NCBI RefSeq assembly: GCF_019130065.1
Contig: NZ_JAHSPG010000014.1
Coordinates: 62,001 to 126,000, forward strand
From: Pinibacter aurantiacus
Lineage (GTDB): Bacteria > Bacteroidota > Bacteroidia > Chitinophagales > Chitinophagaceae
Length of the DNA stretch: 64,000 nucleotides
Direction of reading: 5' to 3'
In this document: positions 9,776 to 20,209 of the stretch, piece after piece
Numbering within the stretch: the first letter of the stretch is position 1
Layout: the number at the start of each line of letters is the position of its first letter
Translations under genes and position numbers: made by a program
The notes under the pieces: generated by a model
What the model was told of the DNA's origin: nothing
Database searches by the model: none
Seen by the model: the letters and a program-made list of their open reading frames with translations, nothing else

Positions 9776-10645
9776 TTAGAATTTGATGAACTTTTTAACA
9801 GCGCTTGCAGATTTACCATCTACCATTATCTGCATATAGTAAACACCTTGAGGAAGTTTGGAAACGTCCAGTTGTTGTTGGAAGTCGGAAGTGCGTTTAT
9901 CGTAGTTCGCTGTCATTTGCACTTTGCCGGTAGCGTCAAATATTGCAATCTGCACTTTTCCGGTAAGTGTATTATTCAACAATAGCTTGTCTGATTCGCG
10001 TACCGGATTTGGATACAGCAATGCAGAGCCCCATTTGCACAAAGATCACCTCTAAGTGTTCCCACCAGCAACTGATTGGGAACAACAGTTTCGCTGTTGG
10101 ATGGTATTACCGTAAACTGTTACAAAATCGGCAGATGAGAATCCTGGGTCATCTGTTACAACCATCACAAATCTGTAAACACCACGCGCTGGCCCTGAAA
10201 CTGTTGGGAACATGGTATTTCCGCTTATAATGGTTGCAGTTGAAGTTCCGAATACCTGTTCCCATTTGAACGTTGCGATGTGACCTTCGAGATCGAAAGA
10301 ACCTGCACCACTCAAGTATGTCCAAGAGTCAGATGTAACAAAGTCGAATCTTGCTTTGCTACAGGAGGAAAATCTGTTGTCACAATCACATGTATGAGCA
10401 CAGAGTCTTGACCGCCCCTGTTATCTGTTACAACCAGTTTCACCCATGAATCACCAACGTTCATGACTCTTAACCACAGTTCCCGTTGTAGGATTGATTA
10501 GATTTAAAGGTTTGTCCGAGATAGTCCATTTGTATGAAACAACAGTGCCGTCAGTATCATAAGATTGAGTTGTATTGATATCGGCTTCACTTTTTGGTAC
10601 TGTGATGAAGAACTGTGTGAATTCCCACTCAGCGCCTACAATCAA
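9776..10645 (-). pseudogene. Remnant of a PKD-domain surface protein with T9SS type A sorting domain
   Basis: Pieces of one protein are spread over several frames. From the 5' side: a PKD piece (YDTDGTVVSYKWTISDKP) near 10480-10590; then GDSWVKLVVTDNRGGQDSVL near 10385-10430; then SGAGSFDLEGHIATFKWEQV with FVMVVTDDPGFSSADFVTV near 10110-10315; then the C-terminal ALLYPNPVRESDKLLLNN ... LPQGVYYMQIMVDG ... AVKKFIKF, a clear T9SS type A sorting domain, ending at 9779. At least four frame changes are needed, near 10460, 10360, 10095 and 10035. No start codon or signal peptide is found upstream. This is genuine decay rather than a single error. The intact ancestor was probably a cell-surface PKD protein. 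Confidence 0.8.
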
Positions 10646-11053
10646 TGCAGCCCCATACTTAAAAAAGAAATTTTCCTAGAATAGCGGCATTCAATTTTTT
10701 TCCACAGTTGCAAACCTTCTGTTCTCACAAGCTGTTGAATATTTTACGACAATCATTCCTCTGAAAGCACTAAATGTCCCTATTTAACAATTGAAGCGTC
10801 CCAATTATTCGTCCCAAGTGAGTAACACAAACTTTTAAAACCGAAATAATTTATCTGTAGGTTACAATGTTGCTACTCTCAGACTTGTGCTTCGAGTGCT
10901 ACCACAACCCCACTTCACTCACAATTCACTTCCTCGGAGTGATTTCGCATCCTTGTCACCCTGAAAATCAATGCACGAATCCATTGAATACTAGTAAAGT
11001 TTACGTGATCCCTTTTGAAAAGCATATTTCTTGGATGTTTAAACGCTTATTGT
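10646..11053. other. Intergenic stretch upstream of the large T9SS protein
   Basis: About 400 bp with no convincing gene. It presumably holds the promoter of the rightward 1.75 kaa gene; I cannot pick a clear TTTG/TAnnTTTG pair. Confidence 0.4.
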
Positions 11054-14000
11054 ATGAAGAAAACTTTCCTGCAAAATGGCAGACGCTATTATGCACTGCT
11101 TATACTTTTCATTGCACTTATAACTAACAGCGCCACCGGGCAGCTTACTCAATTCACGGCATCTACATCTGCACAGCCAATTAATATTTGCGGCCCTGCG
11201 GCAACATTTACAGTCTTAATGAATCCTGGTACCACTGCTTCCACCACCAATAAATTGACCATTACGCTACCTGTCGGATTATCATATGTGGCGGGTTCTG
11301 CCGGGATTGACAATGGTGCCAACATTAGCAGCATTGGCGGCACAGCCACAGCACCTGTATTCAATGTCCCGACCTTACCTGCATCCAGTGCCACGACGTT
11401 AAGTTTTAACGTGGTGGCCAATTGTAGCTATGGCGGTGGTTCATCGTTCGCCGCATCAATAACTACCGCCAATATTGGTAGCAGCTCAACCAATAGTTCT
11501 AATATTAATGCAAATGCTGCGGTATTTATCATTAATGCAATAACCAACCAAAATTTTAATGGTGCTTTGTTAACCAGCTACAGCCGGGCAATTACGATAA
11601 CGAATACCGGAGGCGGCTATGTAGACACTTTATTATTTAAGGACACTGTAGGCAATGCACGTACAGCTACAAGCCTCACAGGTCCAGCCGGTTCTGTAAT
11701 AACTTTGGTGAGTAAAGTAGCGATCAACAGTGGCAATGACACTGCGTATGTCTGGAAAATAACCAATTTAACTGGTGTTGGAGACGGAGATTCTCATTTT
11801 GAGAACAGTGAAAGTTTTACCGTAACTCAAAACCTTACCATTGTAAAATGCACCAATACCAGTGACCGCATGTCCACTGAATTAAATTGTACTGGCAACA
11901 ATGCCTGCAATCAAGGCAAAGCAACAGGCGGCGTGACGATTCCCACTGTATCCCAACCCAATATCTCCATCACAGTAGATAATTATTCCTCATCACCCTA
12001 CTACCCGTGTGTAGATGGCTCTACGCCCGTTACGCAAAGCTTCGTAATAAAAAACACCGCTGGACCGGCCTATAATGTACACATCGTAATAGGAACCGCG
12101 GATGCCAGTGGAGTAGGATTTGCGGAATCATTTGGCACGACATGGATTGACCCGTCTACTTTGCAAATCAAAACCAATACTGGAAGTTTTCAGACCGTAG
12201 CGTCTGACAGCACCCGCACCATTACCGGCGCCGCTCTTTCTTCCATGTGCGCATTTGGGAAAACACGTCTTGTGAGAATAACCGTTCCAGTATTAAATGC
12301 CAACGATTCGGTACGGGTGAAATTTAATGTGTATGCCTGCCTGTTCAATTTTACATCGTGCGTATCAACCGTAAATCTGGCCAAAGCACCAGTAATTACA
12401 CAGATAGGATACTCCGCTTCCTGTGCAAGTGCTGAAGCCAAATCTGCCATTACCCAACTTCTGGCTATACAATCCGAAAGCACCACCGTGATAAAGGCAA
12501 GCGGCCTTAGCAGCATTTTCCCCAATGAAAATTATACATTGGTGTATACAAATAGCACTTCCTCATTTACAGCTACTCAGTTTCCAACGGCAACAACGGT
12601 TTTTAGTTATGAAGTAAAATTACCAGCATTTTTAAGTTTATCGCGTCTTACTTCGAATGTTGATCTTGTACCTAAAACGGGGTCGATTTCACATCCGGTA
12701 ACCATTACACAGCTAGCGGCCACTTCATCGGATACTACCTGGGAGATCACTTTCCGGTCCACCCCCATTAGTGCAACTAATTTGAGCGGAACGCTTTTAT
12801 ACTTAAAAAACCTTGTATCAACTTCGTGTATCGCAAATACCGGTGTAACGTATGCGCCGGTGAATATAAAGTTTAAAATAAGAGGTGCGGAAACTTCCTG
12901 CTATCCCTACGAGTACTTAAGTTGCCTGAATGATACATTAGCGTTCAGCTGTCCGGCTAATTGTGTCAGGGGAGGTTTGTCCGGTGAACGATTTAACTTT
13001 ACCCGCACCAACTATGGTCTCGCGGATTCCAACAATGATGGCATTCCGGATGGAACATTGGATATGAGCAAAGTGCGCACAGATCTTCTTATCAAGGGAG
13101 ACACAGCGGCGGCGACAATTTCTGCCAATGTGGTAGCTGGTGCCAACGATTTTATCTATGGTTATTTTGAGCCCAATACCAGCAGCTTTTCATTCGCGGA
13201 CAACAGCTTACAAATAATCGATGCCGGCTTATCCATTTATCGGGGCGGAAGCCTGTTGGGCACCTGTAATAATTTGCCACTTACAAAAACCCAAAAGAAT
13301 CAGTGGCGCATGGATTTTAGTATTTCCAAAATAAGCACATGTATTGCCGGTTATTCGAAATTTGAAGATGGCGACTCTCTTGTCGCTCAAATGAGGTATT
13401 ATAACGATTATGGAATACTTACTTCACCTCTCGCAACTGTGTCCGCAAACATAATGGGGGATTTTTATTTGAGTAACATCGCCAATCCTGTTGCAGCCGC
13501 AGATAAATATGCCTGCGATACCAGTTATGCCAGCCTGCAGATACTACCGGTTTATTATACGGAGGTCGTAAATGCAGCAACCGGCAATGGATGTGACACC
13601 ATAGTCGTATCCAGCAACCACTACTTTAGCGTTGGACCATGTTGCAGCAATTACAACAATCTGCAGTTCTGGTTCGAATACCGGCCTGTTGCAGCTTTTG
13701 ACAGAATTGTAATAGGGATACCTTCTAATTTGAAATGGGCGGGCAAAGCAACAATCACTGCTTTGACTAACCAGCCAGGCATTTTTCCGCTTGACATCAG
13801 CGGCTACGCTACAGTGTATGCTGATAGTGTCGTTTTTAATATCCGGCAACTGTATGCAGATAATGGAGGTCCGCTGCGAATTAACGACGAAGGGTTTGTT
13901 GGCACTGTTCAAACAAAATTCTTGCCTTTGTGTGCAACTGGACAAACAACTACCAAGCTCAGTTATCAAACCTATTTCAAAGGAATAAGTTCAACTGCCT

Positions 14001-16309
14001 ATAATTCTGCGGCTGTTATCGTACCTATCCAACCTATTATTACTGTCAATGCTCCTGCGATAAATATTGCCACTTCGCCCCAGACAATCACGGTAACAGG
14101 CAATACAGCAGTGTGGGATCTGCAGATCAGTAATACTTCTTCATTGGCAGCCGCTAACTTCACTTGGCTCGCACAAAATATCGGGGGTACAACTTTTATC
14201 CAAAAACTTGAAAAACTTAGCGGCGTTAATGGCACAGTGATCGCTCTTGTAACTCCTGCAAACGGCATCTACCAGCTTGGTGACTTCGACAAGGCCACCA
14301 ATACATACTACCGGTTAACGGTAGGTTATGCCAACTGTATAAAAGATACTATTAACCTGAAATATGGATACAGTTGCTTTGGATATCCTTCGTCGCTCAG
14401 TGCCTCTCTATGTAGCTTTAGCGCCCTACCACTTTACATCGTATCTCAACAGGCTCAATTGCAGTTCCAGGTACAGGTACAACCAACAGGACCGCAAACA
14501 CTTTGTACGGATACGGTCTATCGTGTTAAGCTCACCAATGTGCAGCCAGGTACAGTGTATGGCCCCACCATTCAAAGTAATTTGCCTGCCAGTGGTTTTA
14601 TTATTGAACCGGGCACCAGCCAGGTGGAATATCCCAGGAATACTTTTACCAACATTGCAGACCCCGTGCTTGTGAACGGGTCGTACAAATGGGATATAGC
14701 GGCATCTATCCCATCCCTGGCGGCTACCGGTATGGTTGGCAACGATTCGCTAAAACTTACTTTTAAAGGACAAGCTAAAGATTGCAGCTTCACTAGCGGA
14801 GACTATCTCACCTTCCAGGGTTCAGGTGTTACGGGATGCGGAACATCTATCTCAACACTAAAAACTTCCAGCAATCCATTTATTTTAGTTGGGGATCCCC
14901 TTACAAGCGTCAATAACTTCAAGCTTCGCAAAACAGTGGACAACTCCAATATACTTGCATGCGCCGGCCAAAGTTTTACCTACACCTATGTCGCAGTAAA
15001 CAATGGTCCCAACGTAAGTGATGTTAGCCGTGAAGCGGTGGAAATTGAAGTGCCGAGCTGGCTGACGATCAGCAACTTTACACCCTCTTCAAATGGAGGC
15101 ACTGCACCGGATAATGGTTCTATGCGGCAACAAAATACGGGCAGCATAACCATCTATTCGTGGACAATGCCGGCTAATGTCGCAGTTGGTGATTCAGTGA
15201 AGTTTAGTGTGCTGTTTACCGTTAACAATACAGTTCCGACAACGATTGGTTGTACACCCGAAAATGTTGAACTGCGTGACATGGTCGTTAATTCATTTTC
15301 TACTCCTGCCACCTGTGTACCAGGAGGATTATGTCAAAGCGCCACCATTAAAGGATCAGATACAATTAGCCTTTCTATACAAAAATACCAGGCAAAAGCT
15401 GCATCCCTGCAAATCAGCGCTGGTAACACCGCAACTCTTACAATCACTAATACGGGCGCCATTGCCATACCTGCGGGTACATTGCAATATTCGCTGTACG
15501 CAGACATGAATAGCAACGGTGTTTATGATGCGGCAGACAATGTGCTGCTGGCAGGCCCACTGGTGGTAGATATGGCGTTATCTCCTGCGGCTGTAGATAG
15601 CTTCGCGAAAGTGATCAACCTCACTCCTATCCCTGTCGATGCTTCGGGTAAATCTGTCTTGCTGGTAGTAAAACAAGGCTCTTGCAATTGTGAAAGCTGG
15701 AGACCTTCTCAAATAAATTCTGTACCGTTGCCTGTTGAATTATTAAGCTTTACAGTAACGAATATCAATTGTGAAAATACAATTAACTGGACTACCATTA
15801 AAGAACAAAACATCGTCAGCTATAGTGTGGAACGTAGTGTCAACGGTCGTAATTACGAGAGCGTAGCTGTGCTTCAGCCTGCGGGTTCTTATGAATTGCA
15901 GCACAGTTATAACTTTAGCGATAATCACATAACCAATGACGCCGTCTATTATTATCGCTTACGAACAAACGACGCAGACGGAAAATATAGTATTGGTACA
16001 ACGGTATCAGTTAATGTGAAAAGTTGTAATGATGGAACAAATATTGTAACGATTTTTCCTAACCCGTTACGAAGCGGTGCACAAATGTTATCAGTAGAGA
16101 TGAATAGCCTGCATACCGGTAGTTATCAATTACGTCTGTATGATATGTATGGTCGTGTTGTAAATCAACACCTGCTCTCAGTTTCTACAAGTACGGGCAT
16201 TTTAAAAAACTTGATAAATGTTAAAGATTTATCAGCTGGAGTTTATATTGTTCAACTTATAAAAACCGACAATACCTTTAGTTATCAGAAGAAGGTGATT
16301 ATACAATAA
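11054..16309 (+). CDS. Giant T9SS-exported repeat protein (DUF11-like/gliding-motility-associated type)
   Basis: I choose the ATG at 11054 (MKKTFLQNGRRYYALLILFIALITNS) because it gives a proper signal peptide; an in-frame upstream start at 11015 adds 13 residues without one. About 1751 aa, rich in Thr/Ser/Asn/Ala, with repeated beta-sandwich units of the kind named DUF11/conserved repeat domain (VKLTNVQPGTVYG, FTYTYVAVNNGPNVSDVS). Near the C-terminus comes the common LPVELLSFTV ... INWTTIKEQNIVSYSVERS module, then FPNPLRSG ... LRLYDMYGRVV ... LSAGVYIVQLIKT ... KKVIIQ, a T9SS type A sorting domain. It should be exported and anchored on the cell surface as an adhesin-like fibre. No enzymatic domain is visible. 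The frame is intact, unlike several other T9SS genes here. Confidence 0.85.
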   Translation: MKKTFLQNGRRYYALLILFIALITNSATGQLTQFTASTSAQPINICGPAATFTVLMNPGTTASTTNKLTITLPVGLSYVAGSAGIDNGANISSIGGTATAPVFNVPTLPASSATTLSFNVVANCSYGGGSSFAASITTANIGSSSTNSSNINANAAVFIINAITNQNFNGALLTSYSRAITITNTGGGYVDTLLFKDTVGNARTATSLTGPAGSVITLVSKVAINSGNDTAYVWKITNLTGVGDGDSHFENSESFTVTQNLTIVKCTNTSDRMSTELNCTGNNACNQGKATGGVTIPTVSQPNISITVDNYSSSPYYPCVDGSTPVTQSFVIKNTAGPAYNVHIVIGTADASGVGFAESFGTTWIDPSTLQIKTNTGSFQTVASDSTRTITGAALSSMCAFGKTRLVRITVPVLNANDSVRVKFNVYACLFNFTSCVSTVNLAKAPVITQIGYSASCASAEAKSAITQLLAIQSESTTVIKASGLSSIFPNENYTLVYTNSTSSFTATQFPTATTVFSYEVKLPAFLSLSRLTSNVDLVPKTGSISHPVTITQLAATSSDTTWEITFRSTPISATNLSGTLLYLKNLVSTSCIANTGVTYAPVNIKFKIRGAETSCYPYEYLSCLNDTLAFSCPANCVRGGLSGERFNFTRTNYGLADSNNDGIPDGTLDMSKVRTDLLIKGDTAAATISANVVAGANDFIYGYFEPNTSSFSFADNSLQIIDAGLSIYRGGSLLGTCNNLPLTKTQKNQWRMDFSISKISTCIAGYSKFEDGDSLVAQMRYYNDYGILTSPLATVSANIMGDFYLSNIANPVAAADKYACDTSYASLQILPVYYTEVVNAATGNGCDTIVVSSNHYFSVGPCCSNYNNLQFWFEYRPVAAFDRIVIGIPSNLKWAGKATITALTNQPGIFPLDISGYATVYADSVVFNIRQLYADNGGPLRINDEGFVGTVQTKFLPLCATGQTTTKLSYQTYFKGISSTAYNSAAVIVPIQPIITVNAPAINIATSPQTITVTGNTAVWDLQISNTSSLAAANFTWLAQNIGGTTFIQKLEKLSGVNGTVIALVTPANGIYQLGDFDKATNTYYRLTVGYANCIKDTINLKYGYSCFGYPSSLSASLCSFSALPLYIVSQQAQLQFQVQVQPTGPQTLCTDTVYRVKLTNVQPGTVYGPTIQSNLPASGFIIEPGTSQVEYPRNTFTNIADPVLVNGSYKWDIAASIPSLAATGMVGNDSLKLTFKGQAKDCSFTSGDYLTFQGSGVTGCGTSISTLKTSSNPFILVGDPLTSVNNFKLRKTVDNSNILACAGQSFTYTYVAVNNGPNVSDVSREAVEIEVPSWLTISNFTPSSNGGTAPDNGSMRQQNTGSITIYSWTMPANVAVGDSVKFSVLFTVNNTVPTTIGCTPENVELRDMVVNSFSTPATCVPGGLCQSATIKGSDTISLSIQKYQAKAASLQISAGNTATLTITNTGAIAIPAGTLQYSLYADMNSNGVYDAADNVLLAGPLVVDMALSPAAVDSFAKVINLTPIPVDASGKSVLLVVKQGSCNCESWRPSQINSVPLPVELLSFTVTNINCENTINWTTIKEQNIVSYSVERSVNGRNYESVAVLQPAGSYELQHSYNFSDNHITNDAVYYYRLRTNDADGKYSIGTTVSVNVKSCNDGTNIVTIFPNPLRSGAQMLSVEMNSLHTGSYQLRLYDMYGRVVNQHLLSVSTSTGILKNLINVKDLSAGVYIVQLIKTDNTFSYQKKVIIQ

Positions 16310-16680
16310 AAGAGTTGTATAAATAGATTGGCAAATGACAGCATACCTGAATTGAAATTTCAAATGTCACAATATCAGGTTTAGCTATAATGCTTTTACC
16401 AGAATTTGCTTGTTTTACCTAGTCGTACGGACATACGAACTGATAAACTTGGTCTTACAATTATACTCTTTAAAAAATCCTTAAAAGTACTCTAGTGGAT
16501 TTGACTCACAAATGGCACATCACAAAGTTTCTGCTTTAGACGCCTTTAGTATGAACAATATTGGTATATCCTGCTTTATTTGCGAGTATTTTTTTTGAAT
16601 AAATTCGTTTTGTACCGAACTCGAAATGACAATTTCTATATAGTTCGTCTGTTTTTTTTATTTGTTTAGTTTCGTTAGTG
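16310..16680. other. Intergenic stretch
   Basis: About 370 bp, AT-rich, with no clear terminator hairpin after the large T9SS gene and no other recognisable element. Confidence 0.4.
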
Positions 16681-16995
16681 ATGGAACAGTTAAATACCTT
16701 CAATTCTATTTGGCAATCAGGATCATCAGCCACCATCCCACGAAGTCACCACTGGAATGTGCTGAAATTCTCGAAGGACGATGATGGATACAAATATAAA
16801 TACGAAGGCGGGAGCTTTATACTTAGGATGATTTTAAGGAAAAAAACGATGATAGATGTCACAGGGAGCCAAGAAGATATAGACAGTTCGAACGAATTTA
16901 GGATATGGTGCGATGAAAAAAACCGTCCAAAAATTATCAAAGCCTTTAATCATTTACCCAAACTCTTTGGGGCGCCGGCTCCTTTAACATTTTGA
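16681..16995 (+). CDS. Small hypothetical protein
   Basis: 104 aa from the ATG at 16681 (MEQLNTFNSIWQSG). It is soluble, with mixed charge (MLRMILRKKTMIDV-like strand, then acidic SQEDIDSS) and no signal peptide or membrane segment. The composition looks like a real globular protein. I recognise no family. It stands alone between unrelated genes, so context gives no clue. Confidence 0.5.
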   Translation: MEQLNTFNSIWQSGSSATIPRSHHWNVLKFSKDDDGYKYKYEGGSFILRMILRKKTMIDVTGSQEDIDSSNEFRIWCDEKNRPKIIKAFNHLPKLFGAPAPLTF

Positions 16996-17161
16996 GCACG
17001 CTAATGAAGTATTCAGTAAAGACTCAAGTTTAAAAAGTACGAGCCTAGCGCAATAACACAGAAAATTTCTTTAGCCGTGAAACAATGCTATTCAGTAAAC
17101 TTAAACAGTATAGCCCCGATAAACAGCAGCGGCCAGCATTTCTAATTGTCCCTTTTGACTC

Positions 17162-18652
17162 TCATTTTATTTTTGAAACGGCCGGTGGCATCCACCTTCC
17201 GTCCAACACTTCTTCTTTTGGCCAGTAAGTACGCAAGTAAAGGGAAAATTCACCTTTTTCCACTGCCGGCAACCAGTTCGATTCGTACTCTTTCGCCGGC
17301 GGTGCAGACTGGACATAAATCGTTAAGGATCCATCACTATTGGTCTTCATTGATTTATTCTTGGTTCCCAATGAATACCGGTTTAAATTGTTTAGTTCAA
17401 AAAAATGATGTTGATTATACAATGTGAGTGACCAAAATCCATTAACCGGTGGCATATTTTCTTTTGTAAATGTTATTTCGTATTTGTTGGCACTATTTAA
17501 CCTTATACCCGCTGAATCACGATCCTGGTAAAAATATTTTGCCTCTTTTTCCTTATTCACCAGGATATTCGATTTAGCAGTAGCAGTCCGTGTAAAGTAA
17601 TCGGTGCCAAATGCAGCACCATTGTTAATGGTACTCCAATAAAAAGGCAATTGTCGTCCAAAATTTCGGAACTCAAACAGTGGTTTAATCACCTGCGCTT
17701 CAACCTCTGCTGCTGCTTCTATCATGGCCTTTTTTATAGCCGGATCTTTTCTCGCGGCAGCAATCACAGCCAGGACCTGTGCATAGCGGGCCTCTTCACC
17801 AGGCATGGGAGGAGCGTCCGCAAGAACGATGGGCAATTCATCAAAGAATTTATCAGGAAACACCCAAGACATTTCCTGGTTACCCATCGACGCTGCTGGA
17901 AGTGTTTTCACATTTTTCCAATCTTTTTTCTTCATTTTCCCATCAAAATCTGATAAAGGATACATTACTACTGATTGCAAAACGGGCTGAATGGCCGCGC
18001 GATCTTCCGGCGTATCATCCATAAAAATCCTGGGACCAACAATGCCGGTATTGCTGCTGGACCGAAAAACTTTTGCAATGCCACCGGGAACTTTTCCATT
18101 CCAATTTGGTCCTACAAGCAAATAAAATCCAGGCTTTGTATCATACATCTGGCCAAGCTGTACAAATCCATCGGTACGAAGATCAACGATCTGGTACACC
18201 CAGAAACGCTTACCAAAATCAGGAACTTGTATTACCACAGGTGACAGGTCCAATGCCAAAGCACCGATACCATACACGACGTCCTGGTTCGGACATGCGA
18301 TAGCCCTTTCAGTGGGTATGACATAATCTGTAAGTAACCCAAATTGATTGAGTGGCGCTTGTATCAAAGGGCCAGACATTACAATTTCTTTCACTTGCGA
18401 AAATGCGAGGCGCCGGTTGTAAATATTTACCATCGGCCAGGCCCAGAAATAGGCATCCTTCGCGACTAACCTGGCATATTCTACGGTAATTTTAGTAGTG
18501 GAATCCGGGCTGGGTGGCAGCACCCGTGAGGTTTGATTTGGAGTTGAGCTATCAGCTATAGTGGCCGCGGTGGTCGTAGCTTGTTTATTTGAGTTTTGAT
18601 TGCAGGAACACATGATTACCGGCAATACAATCAGGAGGATTTTTTTATACAT
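17162..18652 (-). CDS. DUF1254/DUF1214 lipoprotein
   Basis: 496 aa. The N-terminus MYKKILLIVLPVIMCSCNQ is a lipoprotein signal peptide with the Cys in a lipobox-like context, followed by a Ser/Thr/Ala-rich linker. DUF1254 covers roughly residues 55-190 (DAYFWAWPMVNIYNRRL, IACPNQDVVYGIGALDL-like segment, PDFGKRFWVYQIVD). DUF1214 is at the C-terminus (residues about 375-480: NSANKYEITF, PPVNGFWSLTLYNQHHFFELN, SDGSLTIYVQ, NWLPAVEKGEFSLYLRTYWP). The biochemical role of this family is not established. It lies downstream of a second DUF1254 gene on the same strand with a 99-bp gap, likely co-transcribed. Confidence 0.85.
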   Translation of the reverse strand: MYKKILLIVLPVIMCSCNQNSNKQATTTAATIADSSTPNQTSRVLPPSPDSTTKITVEYARLVAKDAYFWAWPMVNIYNRRLAFSQVKEIVMSGPLIQAPLNQFGLLTDYVIPTERAIACPNQDVVYGIGALALDLSPVVIQVPDFGKRFWVYQIVDLRTDGFVQLGQMYDTKPGFYLLVGPNWNGKVPGGIAKVFRSSSNTGIVGPRIFMDDTPEDRAAIQPVLQSVVMYPLSDFDGKMKKKDWKNVKTLPAASMGNQEMSWVFPDKFFDELPIVLADAPPMPGEEARYAQVLAVIAAARKDPAIKKAMIEAAAEVEAQVIKPLFEFRNFGRQLPFYWSTINNGAAFGTDYFTRTATAKSNILVNKEKEAKYFYQDRDSAGIRLNSANKYEITFTKENMPPVNGFWSLTLYNQHHFFELNNLNRYSLGTKNKSMKTNSDGSLTIYVQSAPPAKEYESNWLPAVEKGEFSLYLRTYWPKEEVLDGRWMPPAVSKIK

Positions 18653-18751
18653 CTAAAAGATTTTATTTAGTGAGCGTTGCCTATTACCTTATTTTTTTTA
18701 TGATCTTGTACACGTCAAGGATGGTTTGCGATTATGTACTTTGTCAATGAC

Positions 18752-20209
18752 CTATTTCTCTTTTTCAATATCTCCAAGTTTCCAGGTTTTTTCAAACAAT
18801 GCTTTTTCTGGTCCGTATAATCTAAATAACACTTCAAATTGCCCTTTGGGATCTGTTGGCACCCAATTAGACTGTTTGCCAGCAGGTGATTGCGGAGCAA
18901 AATAAACATCCACGGAACCATCCGTGTTTTTCTGAACCGTTTTATCGTTGGAGGCGCAACTGGCACGCGAAAGGTTCTTAATTAATGCGTGTGTTTGGCG
19001 GTCATATACGGTGGCTGACCAATACTGCTTCGTAGGCACATTGGCAGGCACATGAAGACGATAGATCTCGGCACCGCTGAGTGCATTGCCGTCTTTGTCC
19101 TTGCCGGCTATAAGATAAATCTGTGCAGTACCCAAACGCTTTATTCCGACATAACCAATTGCATAAGTCAAACTGCGCGCATCCACTGGATAAATGTCAG
19201 TTTCAGTATACCCTGACGACCCCGCTTTCACGAGCTCCGGCATAGCCGGCACTGCCCAATGCGCATCGCTATTAAGCGGTGGAAAACCTGCATCATACAT
19301 TACTTCGATATAATCATGGGCTGCTTTTGCAGCAGCGTTTAGGATATCGTTGGTTTTAGTATCCGGATTAAATTGTTTACCTTTTTCTATGCCGATGGTT
19401 TTTAATAAATCAATCATCGCCTTATCGCGGGTAAGCCAGGGCTGGCTTTGCACAATGCGGTCAAGCGAACGAAAAAACTTCACATCATATTGAATAGTGG
19501 CATCATATAATACATCGCTCGCATCGGTAAACTTCGTTTCTGAGGGGTTACCCGCCTTTGATAAGGGGTAAACTTTGAGTTGTTTACCATAGTTGACAGC
19601 TTTGGCCACATCTGCATCATTATGGCTGGGCAGATTGGAACGCAATAGCGCATATCCTTCATAAGTATCCGCGGCCAATACAATGTACCCGGAAGGTGGC
19701 TTCTGCTGATATCCCGGAGGCAGGATAAGGTATTTTCCGCCTGCCCCTTTATCTGCGCCATAAGGTCCCGCGTCTTCTAATGGCATTTGAAACACATTGT
19801 CTATATTACCAGCAAATGATGAAACGCCGTCTGCAGGTGGAACACTGATCACCAGCGGTCCTGCATCCTTTGTATTAAAAAATATCATGAAATAAATCGC
19901 ATCAGGATTAGGCGTGAGCGTTTGATTGTGCCAATCAACTGGTCTGGACCAATAAACAATCTCGTTTTGTTTGCCAGCTGTCTTTGTTAACATTTCCTGG
20001 AGCATCAGGTCATAGTTTACTGCCGGCATTCCCCAAATAACGGCTTGCAGTGCACGCTGATACATCATTTGCTCCTTGATATTTGCAGGTATAAAAGACG
20101 TTGTAGTTAAAGTATCTGCGTTTCCCTTCGTTTGTTTGGATTCGGTTGAGGATTGATTGCAGGCAATCATAATTATAACGAAAAGTGAGAAAATTATGCT
20201 TTTATACAT
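18752..20209 (-). CDS. DUF1254/DUF1214 lipoprotein (tandem paralogue)
   Basis: 485 aa. The signal peptide MYKSIIFSLFVIIMIACNQ contains a good lipobox (IMIAC). DUF1254 occupies about residues 50-190 (YQRALQAVIWGMPAVNYDLM, NQTLTPNPDAIYFMIFFNT, VPPADGVSSFAGNID). DUF1214 is C-terminal (about 355-470: YRLHVPANVPTKQYWSATVYD, TDGSVDVYFAPQSP, NWVPTDPKGQFEVLFRLYGP). It is clearly related in architecture to the next gene but diverged. Start codon and signal peptide agree. Function unknown; probably anchored in the periplasm or on the outer membrane. Confidence 0.85.
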   Translation of the reverse strand: MYKSIIFSLFVIIMIACNQSSTESKQTKGNADTLTTTSFIPANIKEQMMYQRALQAVIWGMPAVNYDLMLQEMLTKTAGKQNEIVYWSRPVDWHNQTLTPNPDAIYFMIFFNTKDAGPLVISVPPADGVSSFAGNIDNVFQMPLEDAGPYGADKGAGGKYLILPPGYQQKPPSGYIVLAADTYEGYALLRSNLPSHNDADVAKAVNYGKQLKVYPLSKAGNPSETKFTDASDVLYDATIQYDVKFFRSLDRIVQSQPWLTRDKAMIDLLKTIGIEKGKQFNPDTKTNDILNAAAKAAHDYIEVMYDAGFPPLNSDAHWAVPAMPELVKAGSSGYTETDIYPVDARSLTYAIGYVGIKRLGTAQIYLIAGKDKDGNALSGAEIYRLHVPANVPTKQYWSATVYDRQTHALIKNLSRASCASNDKTVQKNTDGSVDVYFAPQSPAGKQSNWVPTDPKGQFEVLFRLYGPEKALFEKTWKLGDIEKEK

